DNA of 64,000 nt, from positions 7,363,280-7,427,279 of the forward strand of contig CM034547.1 of NCBI GenBank assembly GCA_020055645.1, given 5' to 3'. The translations under genes were made by a program, and so were the position numbers. Positions 53,052-64,000 of this stretch are shown here, piece after piece. Source of the stretch: Tomocerus qinae. Its lineage: Eukaryota > Arthropoda > Collembola > Entomobryomorpha > Tomoceridae. Every line of letters starts with the position of its first letter. Position 1 is the first letter of the stretch. A model generated the notes under the pieces. That model worked only from the letters and a program-made list of their open reading frames with translations. It was not told the DNA's origin and ran no database searches.

Positions 53052-56000
53052 CTGAAAGTAACATACAAATTATTTCATTAGATTACTTTACGGCAAAAAT
53101 AAACAATTAGCCCTAATAAAACACTTGAATATGATTGGAAATTGATTAAACGAATATAGTAATGCGTTAATATCATAATTAATAGTACCAAATATTTTTT
53201 GTTTACTTATATTTAGAATTTGCCAATTTAATCGAACATATGAAATAACTCTGATTGGATTTGCCATTTGTTTTAGTGTAATATAAGTATTGTGCATAGT
53301 ATATGCAAATAGATACTTGATGTCGTAATATACGGAAACTAGACAAGAATGTATGTTATGCAATGGGTTGGTGTTATGTAAGAAGTGGGACTGTAATGAA
53401 ATTTTCTACCCCCGTTTGTGAAAGTAGATAAAAATGCAGGACTGAGCACTCTCCTAATTGCGAGTTAAATAAGTAACTAGTACCTTGTCAGATGTAAGTA
53501 CACATAGAGATACATTTATTTGAAAATCGCTAATGCTACCACTATGTACATAGAGAAGTTCTAAGTGTTACACCCACGTAGATTTCTTAAGTAGACAAGT
53601 GTCTTTGTGTTCTCCTGTCTATCTACATAGATGACGAAGAAGAGCCAAGTTACAAGTAGGAAACATTTAATTTGATTTTAGAGGGGAAATGTGAATTAGA
53701 GCATCTACAAAAGCAGCACTTAACAAATTATCTCAATTTGCAGTGTACTATTAACAATAAGTACTCACTTGTGGTATTCCTTTACCCTTTCTATGTAATC
53801 CTCTCTTTTACCCAACTTGCTTTCCGCTATAAACATATCCTAGTAATATAAAATAGCCAAGACCTTTAGACTGATCCACACCACTTTACAATAGCATGAT
53901 GTAACTACCATGAAACGAGCGGCATCCCACGTTTATTATTCATTGTATAAAAATTCGCTACATAAGTAAACAAATTGTAGCACAAAGTTGCATCATGCAA
54001 TAACTGAACACATTTAGAGAACTACATCTATAGGTCTATTATTTGGAACATTTCAATTCGGTGAACAATATTAGCTGTACATTAAACACAGTAATAATTA
54101 TATTAGCAATTGTAGAATGACACTTTTGTATTGCTAATGCACTACTACTGGAATTTTAGATAATAGAGGCTATTAGCAACTTTGAGTAGATACAAGACAG
54201 CATAAATCTGCCAATAAAGCTTAACTTTCTTCTCTATTGTTATCACCAAAGAGTAATGCAATTCAATATTGGAATAGTTTCTGGTTGTGGTTCGTACATA
54301 TTTAGCTTATTCTGCGGAGATTAGAATGGGAGAACTAATGAACGGTGTACTTTACTCTGTAATTTAATTTGTATAGTTCATTTCATTGACAAAATAATAA
54401 TACTTGTTATGCAGAAAGTATGAACCTATACACTAGCTAATAATAAAGCTACTGTAGTCTTTTGTTCGAGTTCTTGGAATTGATGCGCATATAAATAACT
54501 TCGGTGAAAGTACATTATGAATAGAGAGTCAGAGATTTTCTTGCTAAGGAGGATGATAATAATACAGCACGGATTTAAACAGTCTACTAACTACTTCATA
54601 GTTTCCTCTGCTGGAAAGTTCATGCTAAATTGGTTGCGAATTTTATGTTTTATTGGATGAGTGGATTGAAAATGCAGGTTTCCTATTCAAGTAGGCTTGA
54701 AGCATAGAAAATTTAAATAGCACTATCTGGTATTTAAAAGAATGCTTAATGTGTGAGGTAGGCAGGAGAGAATAGAGAGGATGACGGACTGTGATGTAGA
54801 GTTGAAGAGATCTGAAATTCCTTGTCGTCTGTAGTGGAGTGGGGCTGTGGGCATTATTGTGCTGCGAGGTTGTAGTAAGTCCTCTTGGTGAAAGTGCGAA
54901 GGCTCTTTTTCCATTTATATGGCTATTGGGGAGCATTATTAGGACGGTGTAGCTATGTCCAAGTGCTGTATGGTTTCGTGTGACTGATTGTGAGTCTTTT
55001 CCAGCCTTGAGAGTATCTGTAGAGTGAGCGGGTTGAATGGAGAGAGTTGAGTCTGATGGGGACTGCTGATGTGATGAGATGAGAGTTGAAGGAGTGAGTA
55101 GTGAATAAGAGAGAGGAAGCAACTCAATTGACCCGATTTGCACGCGCCGATAGCTTCTATTGATTTCTTTTAGCAAGAAACACCCAGACCAAGCCAGGAA
55201 GGCAAGGCTAAAGCTTAAGCAGCTCACATTACTATTATCAACTAACTCTATTACATTCTACTTAACTTTAACTTAATATAACACAAGCCACATTCACACA
55301 TTCACATGGCAAGACTTTCTCCGCCTTTCACTTACAGAACATCTCTCTTTTTTAAATGAAGGTATATTACAACTGGAAAGCTGGAATTTGCAAATACTTA
55401 AACACTCGTAAGCAAGAGTAATCCACTACATTAGTATCAAACATTCTGTATGTACCTATGATGTGTCACTTAGCTAGGAATTTGGAAAGCATACAGATAG
55501 CAGGCAATAAAGCAATGTGCAATACACTCAAGCAAAGTCTACTTGCACATTCGTATCAAAACTAATTACTGGAAACGTAATTTACATCACATCACAGCTC
55601 AGTTCAGCATTTCCTAATATTGCTTTTAAATATAATGAAGTTCTCATTAAGTATTAATATAACTAAAATACTATATACTTGTGTACATATATTTATAGTT
55701 AAAATTCATTAGTTTTAAGCTGGCAGCTACTACCTAATTGCAAACTCAGCGTCTTCATTCGGAAGATATTAAGTAAAGAATGTACTGCAGTATTGATGTT
55801 GACTGTTGATGCGCTATACCCATAGAGTAATTCATAACCCTGTACCTACTGCAGTTTTACGTGAGTATATATCCGTACATCGTTTCAGAGATCCATCTGG
55901 TTGTGTCAGCTCTCCTTATCATCCATAGAAATGTTTTGGCACTATATTTTGGTACAACTGTGCGTGTAAAGATGCAGGCTCCTACTTCTATAGGTACACT

Positions 56001-59000
56001 ACATAGACATGGACTATGAGTGTATGAGCTAATATATAATGCAGAAGAAATGTTATGTATTGAGGTATTTTGCTATGAGAGAACAGAAATTACAGAACAC
56101 TCGAGTTGGCTTGAATGGAGTAAGAGGAAAAGTAAATGTAGAGAGGAGAATCTTTGAGAGCATTTCGGCGCACGAAAGACTACTTTCCCAACTTAGGGAA
56201 TAGCATAACTTTTGTTTTCCTTCAACTAACTTCACTATTTCGTAACTTATCAAAGGTATCTAGACATTCTGGACTAAGTATGTACTAACAATAAGTACTA
56301 CTTACTTAGACTAACAGGTAGGCAATACTGTGGACTCTTGCCTCTTATGTAAGGCAATAAGCACACTGCCTACTTACAATTAGTAACTACCTTGTTAAGC
56401 TGCACACCAGCATTATTAGAGCCAAACCTAAGGTCCTGCCTATTAATTATACAGCATACACTCCACTATTATTCCTAAGAGCTATAACGGTGCTCAATGC
56501 TCATTACATTTCACTCTCCCCTCAATTTTATCTCCTTCCTAAATTGGTCACTAAATAGAACTATCCCTCCTTTTACTTTCTCCTGACTTAAAATAAAATT
56601 AAAATTAACAGTTAGTTCACTGTTGCCTTTTACCCAAAGAATACAAAGTGTATTTCATCCTAGGTACGTGATTTCTATTAGACATTGCAGTATTAATACC
56701 CAAACGTGTGTCTTCCAAGTGATTTATTGGAAAATTTAGTTTTGCATTGAAGCCCCATTTTATACGCAGCTTTGAATACCTCTACCACAAAATAACGTAG
56801 ACGTAACTTAATATTATTAGCGTACTAGAACTTGCTGAGCTATGGAGTTCAACTCTGATTGAAATGGAAAGTTTCAGTCTAGGTGGCATCTGAAGTTCCC
56901 TAACTGTAAAATAATTGGATATCAAATGCACAACTAGCCATCTACAAAAGTGTGTGCCGAGTTTACTGTTGAGAGAAGAAAACTGAAAAACGAGTACAAC
57001 TAAGTTGTAGACTTCCACAGTACAACTAAAACTTGTCAATACCAACAAGAAAGTTTAGATTACTTCAAGTGAGATCGGAACAGAAGAAAGTTTAATCAGT
57101 TGAGCTTGTTCCGCATTATTATACCTACTTAACAACGATATACTGCATTGTAGCTTTAAAGCAATAAACATCTTATACTCGTATTAGCTCGGTGACTATA
57201 CTATATTTGCAAAGTTGTAAAAGTATATAGGTATATATATGTATAGAAATACTATCAGCCAGTCAAACCACGAAGCTTACCCAACCGAAATTCCTTGTAC
57301 ACGTGCACACGTTCACTCCTCTCACTCTGTATAAATTCTAATAACAAGTGTTATGGCTTTTAAATAATTCAGAGGGATTATTTCATTCTTTATCAAGAGC
57401 CCTTACACTAATACTTTTCAACTAATACAACGAGAGTTCAAATTAATTACGAAGATCCCAACGATAATTTACTTAATATATAATTGGTTTGATCAATTTT
57501 TTGAATTTTACTTTCTTAAGGAGAGCTTTAGGAAAAACAATTAATAATCACATAAAGTGGGCTATGCAAAATTGGATTGGCTCTAGACAAGAGAGGCTGT
57601 TACACACTAATTAATGAATTCTCTAAGCATAATGTTATCTAGGTAGGGCTACGCTCCCTTCATGAGTGCAACCTCAAAAGAGGAAGTTAGTAAATTAATA
57701 AAGAAGCCATAATATAATTTTCCGGGAAATTAATTTTGGAAGTGAGTAAAAGAGTGTAGCGAAGACGAAAGAGGAAGTATTGAATATTGAATGCATTTTA
57801 TTTATATAGCGGAGATAGTAAAGTGTGCTATTTGTGCGGGGTTTGAGGTAGATTGTAACTCAAGTCTGTGTGTGGCCAGAGATGAAGGAGGACGAAGGAA
57901 AGGATCTTGGGCGGATGCAGGACACAAAGAGCATACATGTATTTATAAACAAGTTGTGTTTCCATTTCGGGGTTTGGGAATTTGCAAAGGACATTGTTTG
58001 ATGGGCGGTTGAGTTGATTCCTCAACTTCTCTGTGTGTAGGTAATGTGCTGTAATATAATCCAGAAAGGAGGGAAAGACTCCTGAGAGATAAAGTGGAGT
58101 GAGTTTGGAGCCGCAGAGGACTAAGTTGATGTGACTTGACGTGACGCTGCACTCGGCTCCAGCCCAAGCATAGGCACGCAGCACTAAACTCAGCTCAAGC
58201 TCTTACATAAATCCCGAAATCCAATAAAAGTCTCATAAGCGATTATAGTAAAGTACACGAGGTCGGATGCAGAGCGGCATGGCAGAGGCTCCTGATTTTC
58301 CGCCTCTCTCTCCCTCGGATAAGAAAAATAGAATATCATAATGTAATAGATGGGATGCTGCATGCTTCGGCTCTAGGTACGCGACTCAAGTGAAGTGGAA
58401 GTCAGTCAAACCGAAACCAGGTTGGGCCACATCACAGCAGCCCACAGGACAAGACCCAACTAAATCTAAAGCTAAACCTCAGGCATAACAGTCAAATTCT
58501 CTCGCTAATGCAATTCTCAACCATTTCATATCCCAAATCCTTTTTCTCCAACCTTGTCTTTTTGATGGAAACCTCTTTTATTTATATATCAAATATTAGC
58601 CATAACTTACGGGAGAAACGTTTAATGCCCAGGCAATCAAATAACATCTCTTCTCCACCCATCTTACAATAATGTTATGAATCAAAGTAGATCTGACTGC
58701 TATTATCTCCGTTTCTATTCAAATACTACCCACATATCATCTCAACAAGTTCAGTCCTTCTTCCTTCGGAATGAATAATTTCATCTTACATCCTTCCTGC
58801 TAAATTATTGAAATTAAGACTGCCGATGCCGATTATGTTTTTCTTCAAACGAAAATTTGAATATAGATTATTATGATATAATGTTACAGATGAATAAAAT
58901 CTATTGGTATTAGACATTGGGGCTATGAGGTACTATTAAGAGGCTGGCTTCGATATTAATGTTTATGTCCCATATATTTGTATGAAAAATAGTTTGATCC

Positions 59001-62000
59001 AAAATAGCATTGCTGAACTCAAATTCGTGTGTAATTGTCAAGGGCGTGTGTGCATGGACCAATCAAAGAAGTGTGAAAAGCGTAACATAAGTACTAACGA
59101 TACTACAACAGGAACAACTAACAAAGTTAAACAAACGAATAATAATAATAATGCAGTTTAATTTTGTTATCACTCACTCTCATACGCTATACCCATTTCA
59201 TTCAGTAATTTAATGACAGTGTATTGTAAAGTGCAGTATATAATGATATACTTTAGACTGCAGATGATAACTTTGAATCTTTTGGATTTGACACTCCTCC
59301 CTTTGAACACCACGATCCAGTGTATTCACATGCATGACTGAAAAGAATATAATTATGATTATAATAATAGTAATGAATGTTGCTTACTTCTTTGGGAGAA
59401 AGTATAGAGATATAATCCTCGTAGATGAGTCTGGCTTTCTCTTCGATGAGCTCAGGTTTCGACTCCTTCTTGAGATCTTCACACGCAAGCCAAAACAAAA
59501 TATTCTCTTCACTGTACTCACACTTTAAAAATTCCCTGAGCACTTTTCTTCCCGCAGCACTCCTCATCAGTTTGTCAAAAGATTCGCCCCAACTCCGAAT
59601 TTCTTCCAGAGACGGCCTGTCAAGTAATTTAACAATTTCATTACATTTAAGGTTTATCCAATTACATGTAGACACTTTTCTCTTTTACGTAGGATATCTA
59701 GAGACCAAATGTCGGAAATTAAATTAGGGATGTTAAAGGAGCCTTTTTCAGCATTTATTTCCTTTGAAAATCTATCTAGTAGTCATGTGGTCCAAATTCT
59801 TTGAAGAAAGTAGATTTATTCTCTGTGTATTTCCAAGAACATGTTCTACTTGCACTGTAAGCATTTGAGCTTGAGAAATCATATTGACTTGTGTTTTGTT
59901 AGTGTGGTACTCTATTCGTGTAGCAATTCAACGGACGATGATTTGCATAATTTATTCAACGGCCTCATTAAAGCCATTCACACTCACCGAGTCTGATATG
60001 ATTCAACTTTTCTTTCTTTGCTCAGCTCGGAATTCCAAGGAATGCTAAACACTGGAGTTTACATTTATACAGTACACTTAACATTTGTTGAACACTTGCT
60101 GTTAAATACCTATCTAATAGCTATAACATCTGTCAAATATAGTTTCTTATGCATTTGCTTTTGTAGCAGAGTGGATGGAACTTTTCTTTTAACATTTTCC
60201 TCACTTGCTGTATAATGCCATACCGTGCTCTAAAGATAACATCCTAGATTACTACCTACGTAATATGATTGAGTTGGTGAAAGTCAGAAAATTGTAATAG
60301 TCACCTGGTGTGCTAAAGCACACGTACTTACACCTATTACTATGTAGACAGAGAGGCCTTCAAACTCATTGGCAGTTCGGTTGGCTGCTTACCCAAGCAT
60401 ATCTAATGAAGCTAAAGCCGAAAGCCAAACCTCACTTTCCCTGCCTCACTTCATTTCTAACTCAACGAAAGGCAACTCATTTATTTTCAGAATACCAAAA
60501 TCAGTGTTAGCCAAACGATTTACTCCATTCCAGAAGAGTAAAGCAAACGGACCCCGTTTCACTGTTGATTTTAACGACTCAACGAATATTGAAAACTAAA
60601 TCGTATGGCTTCTATTGCAATTTGCACCTCTCTTCATATAAACTAATATCATGCACCTAGTACAGTACCTTTATGTACAAACTCTGATGTCTTACGTTTA
60701 TGAAGTGCAAACATAATATTACTCTTATATAAAGTCTCTGCAGATCAAACAGGAAGAGTAACGGAACAAAACCCGATGACGTAATTTTCCAACTAATTTA
60801 GAACCTACCTCATACTAACACCCAACTTTTTTAACCCACAGGAATGGGCAACCACTACCTTAAGAATTTTCGTTAGAACATATTACGTACTTAGAAGCAG
60901 GATTTCGTCCAATTCTTTCTTTAAAAAATTCAGTAATTTTTTCATCTGCATACATCTACATACAATTGCTTTATGATTCCTACAATGCTATAGATATCTA
61001 GAATACTTGATTTAGTTTCCCTGATTTTCTTTTAAAATTTTGAGAAATTAGAGCATTGTCATTCTTCAGGATTTACAATCATAAACTCAAGCTAGATTTT
61101 CTAAACGTCTAAAGATCAATTTCTCTTCCAGGAATTTAATGTCATATTAGTATTTAGTATGCGTTAGTAATCATTCAATTTAATTCAATTTCAACATTTA
61201 TATTAGTAACGATTATATTTCAGAATCTCTCAAATTCTGTAAATTGAGACCCCGGCAGCCAAACTTTCAAACGTAGTAAAATTTAAAATTTCTAAATTTA
61301 GATGTGATTTTCTTGATTTAATGATCATTCGGTAACTGCATGTACAAGTAAAAGCTACGTAAATATGTAAATAGAGCAATCTACAATAAACGTACCTAAT
61401 CCCCTCGAATCTGTATTTTGTAGACTGATTTATCTGTAACGTAAACAGTAGTTAGTCATGCTTGGGTAAAGAGAGAATTGTTGATGCGACAATCTTGTTA
61501 GCATTCTACATGGCCTACGGGAGAAGACAGAGACATGACTTGAAGCAAATGGACTAACTACAACTGGAACTGGTTGTCGAACAGTGAGTGAGATATGACA
61601 TATCTGAGACTTGGTAGTAAAAAGCTTTCGTTTCGGTAAAAGAGGGATAGAAGACATAAATATATTAAGGACAAGATGAAACATTCCGCAAACCGAGTTG
61701 GTTTCGGCTTGGCTGTTGCCAACAGAATCGAATGCAATATCACGCTACTGATATAATGCTACATTCCGTGTCTCTGAAGAAACGACTCAATTATGACTTT
61801 GAGTTGGGCACACTGCCAAGACAAGGGTTACGTATATATTATCTGTGCATTAACATTGGCATTCGATACACCGATAAATCGACACCATACCGACATGTCT
61901 GAAATACGATACATAGACAGATAGGCAAGACATTAGACGGGCAGGTATATTGCTTGTATTATCTGATAAGAAGGATAGATTATCTACTGCAATATTATTA

Positions 62001-62792
62001 CATTCAACTCAGACGCTGTCTATTGACACAGAGATTCCTCCAAATGAAAATGTTTGGCTTTCAGGCAAGCTTTAGATTTGTATTTACAACAGTATTGTGT
62101 ATGTCAAAATTATTTCAGTCTGTTTCAGTATTAATACATTTCCTATGCAAGGAGATTACCTTTTCGTGGTCAGCTTACTTACTATGTAAGAGAATATAAA
62201 TATAGTGTCGTAAATAGTATTAAATGGGAATATGTGGGCGTCCAAATAGGGTCATTGAATACAAAAGCTTTCTGGGAAGGAATATTTGGCATCCTGGTAG
62301 GTAGTAGACTATTTAAATAGTCTCCGCTGAAAGGGCGAGGCTTTATTACTTAGAAATGCAATAAGTTGTAGTATTGAGCTTCTTAAACACTGAGGATTAG
62401 AGGCTCAATTACAAGTATGTTCTTTTAGCATAAGAGAATTTTTGTACTTTAACTTTTCGGTCAGAATTCCACAAAAACTAGGAATTTATGTTGGTTGTTT
62501 TGAGAATACTCAAATTGTGAATGAACGAGAGCCACTTTTCCCGAGAAAAATTCTTCGGGTATGTGAAATGTGTTTGAGCGTATAAGAGAAGTGTATTGTT
62601 GAGTAAGTAACAAGACGGGTATTATTTATGTGTTGGATAGGAATTTCGGGAAGATAATATTAGAGATAAAACTTACGGTGCGTCAGCATCACAGATGAGA
62701 TCTGAATCAGAATCCTTGGGTTTCGATCCTCGATCCTCGTTATTCCTCAGTGCCAAACTGTGAAAACCAAAATTTTTTACGGTCACACTCAT
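52818..62792 (-). CDS. RGS protein, RZ subfamily (RGS17/19/20-like; Drosophila Dhit-type)
   Basis: Three exons (62792-62677, 59616-59388, 53051-52818) splice in perfect phase into 192 residues. The RGS domain covers about 42-160. Landmarks are SFDKLM (51-56), the helix with YSEENILFWLACE (73-85; E76 and N77 sit where RGS proteins contact G-alpha), EEKARLIYEDYISILSPKE (97-115), VSLDSRVRE (116-124) and the last helix region FDEAQVQIYTLMHRDSYPRF (138-157). SLDSR has serine where many other RGS proteins have asparagine, a known RZ feature. RZ proteins are GTPase-activating proteins that switch off Gi/o/z signalling at membranes. They normally have a palmitoylated cysteine string near the N-terminus. 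Here residues 1-39 are acidic and lack it, so this may be an alternative start or there is an upstream exon outside the window. Length is close to the usual 200-220. Confidence 0.92.
53052..59387 (-). other. RGS intron 2 (6.34 kb)
   Basis: Bounded by GTAAGC at 59387-59382 and TTTCAG ending at 53052. No second gene is supported inside it. The 194-codon minus-strand frame at 54643-55227 lies in a G-rich plus-strand block and is probably spurious. An (AAT)n run occurs at about 59138-59152. Confidence 0.85.
54720..55130. other. G-rich, C-depleted plus-strand block
   Basis: The plus strand is heavily skewed to G: the row at 55021 has 26 G and 4 C. This removes stops from the minus strand and explains three overlapping open frames there. 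It is the mirror image of the C-rich block at 30121-30720. Confidence 0.75.
59388..59616 (-). CDS. RGS gene, central RGS-domain exon
   Basis: 229 bases encoding PSLEEIRSWGESFDKLM through LSPKE. The acceptor is TACTTGACAG just before 59616 and the donor GTAAGC is at 59387-59382. Its phase fits both neighbours. A frame continuing upstream to an ATG at 59675 is intronic readthrough and not the start. Confidence 0.93.
59617..62676 (-). other. RGS intron 1 (3.06 kb)
   Basis: Bounded by GTAAGT at 62676-62671 and GACAG ending at 59617. It is AT-rich with no convincing nested gene and contains an 18-bp perfect palindrome at 62306-62323. Confidence 0.8.
62306..62323. repeat. 18-bp perfect palindrome
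   Basis: AGACTATTTAAATAGTCT equals its own reverse complement. It lies in RGS intron 1, 354 bases downstream of the exon 1 donor. It could be a dimeric transcription-factor site, or chance in AT-rich DNA. Confidence 0.9.
62677..62792 (-). CDS. RGS gene, first visible exon
   Basis: Reads MSVTVKNFGFHSLALRNNED and continues to an acidic KDSDSDLICDADAP end, 38 codons plus CC. The donor is GTAAGT at 62676-62671. The CC joins the G of the next exon to make CCG. Just before the ATG is GGCAG then G (62796-62793), which could be a splice acceptor. The ATG may therefore be an internal methionine of a longer protein rather than the true start. Confidence 0.65.
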
Positions 62793-64000
62793 CCTGCCGT
62801 CAGAGATAAACTTTCGAAAACTTTAAAGGTAAACTGAAGTCAAGGCAAAAGTTTAGCGTGTTCTGCAGTAATGCGTAGTGTGGTAGCTCTAGTGTTTATC
62901 AAATCAAAACGGCTTTCCTTCTCTGCATTCAAAAGCTGAAGAATTGACTTTTAGCTAAAACGTATGGCTTGCTCATTGTTAGCTATTACTGTCTGGAGTA
63001 GTCGACTCGAAAAATCTTAAACTACACTAAAGAACTAGTATCTAGACTCTCCAAGGATATTCCTTCGAATTCACGTTAAACCGCAACAGAAATGTTTCCT
63101 TCTTCACTACAGAGAACGGATTGATAACTATTAAGTATAAATTCCACAAGGATACTCACAATAAGTCCAAAAACTTGCTAACAGAAGCACGCTTAAATGT
63201 AAAGAGTATCCGTAACTCAAGTCTAGTGCAATCTTCTTGTTTGTTTATGTCTAAACAGCAGAGATCTCACATATGCACATACCTTCTACTACTAAATATC
63301 AACTGATGAGGCTTCCTTGCTACTTATAAACTCACTGCAGTGGTATAGTAGTGGTTAGCTCGACTGTCGAAAAATATCTGGAACTCTACTACTCAGAAAA
63401 GGTGTGGCGAAACCAACTGGAGTCAGATTCATAAATAAAAGACTAAAATAAACTACCTCTCAGAAAGGAGACAAGGCGAATTTATTGGAACTAGTCGCAA
63501 GGTACTAGATACTGCTTGATTACTAGTTTCTAGGTTTCGTTAACTAGGTACGATAAACTGGAAATCAATCCTACAGTACAATGCGAACTGATGTAATGCA
63601 CCTAATGAACTAATATTGTTGTTATTGGCTCAATTTACTGTTAATGCTCTGCTTAGTTAAATGACATGAACAAATCAGGCCATTTGGTGCAGTCGTTGTG
63701 TTAGGTACTATCAACTCTAATACTCGAGCAATGTACAGAGTCATAACCTACCTAATCTAATAGAGTTATATTTATTATCTGTAAAAGCACAAGACTATGT
63801 TTGTCATTCCATTCTTAGAATTTAAGCGTATTATGAAGCTACAGCCTAATCCGACAGGAAAAACCTTGTACATACACTATGCAACATATTTTATGTAACA
63901 TCAAACGCTAATGCATATGCTATCATCATACACAAATACATTAGTAAGCCTCCTCTTACTTAGCAACCCTATTACCCTATATTTATATTTAGCCATCAGA
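62793..64000. other. Region upstream of the visible RGS exon 1
   Basis: Either 5' UTR and promoter or intron of the RGS gene. I searched the minus strand by eye for cysteine-string codons and found none. No other gene is supported. Confidence 0.5.

Noticed and set aside
54643..55227. 194-codon minus-strand open frame within RGS intron 2
   Set aside because: It overlaps two other open frames on the same strand in a C/T-rich (minus) block where stops are rare. No domain, no splice context, low-complexity Ser/Thr/His composition.

Overview
The window is AT-rich eukaryotic nuclear DNA, most likely from an arthropod. This rests on spliced genes with GT-AG introns from about 80 bp to over 6 kb, very low gene density, a LINE-type retrotransposon, and an RGS protein whose C-terminal half reads like arthropod members of the RGS17/19/20 (RZ) family. 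I cannot name the species. No bacterial operon, CRISPR array, prophage or rRNA is visible.

Three protein-coding units are supported, all on the minus strand. (1) Positions 4384-7680 hold a non-LTR retrotransposon with one uninterrupted frame of 1,070 codons (endonuclease, reverse transcriptase, C-terminal domain), a short 3' UTR, AATAAA and an (AAT)n tail. (2) Positions 41785-43962 hold a compact three-exon gene for a signal-peptide and transmembrane protein of about 670 residues. It has a long basic, proline-rich tail, and I do not recognise it. (3) Positions 52818-62792 hold three exons of an RZ-type RGS protein, a GTPase-activating protein for Gi/o/z alpha subunits. The exons join in perfect phase across introns of 3.06 kb and 6.34 kb. 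The usual cysteine-string N-terminus is not encoded here, so the gene probably has a further upstream exon or promoter beyond position 64000.

Layout: 1-4171 is intergenic with one doubtful small ORF; 4172-4225 is a small tandem repeat; 4384-7680 is the LINE; 8068-8800 is a two-copy tandem duplication of about 365 bp whose copies share a hairpin; 8801-41784 is about 33 kb without a convincing gene, containing microsatellites and blocks of strong strand asymmetry; 41785-43962 is the membrane-protein gene; 43963-52817 is intergenic; 52818-62792 is the RGS gene; 62793-64000 is upstream or intronic sequence.

The three genes show no evidence of working together. The most notable items are the unrecognised membrane protein with an apparent PP1-docking motif, the LINE whose endonuclease SDH motif reads VQH while its RT motifs stay intact, and the hairpin-bearing tandem duplication just upstream of that LINE. 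I found no clear evidence of a new multi-gene system.
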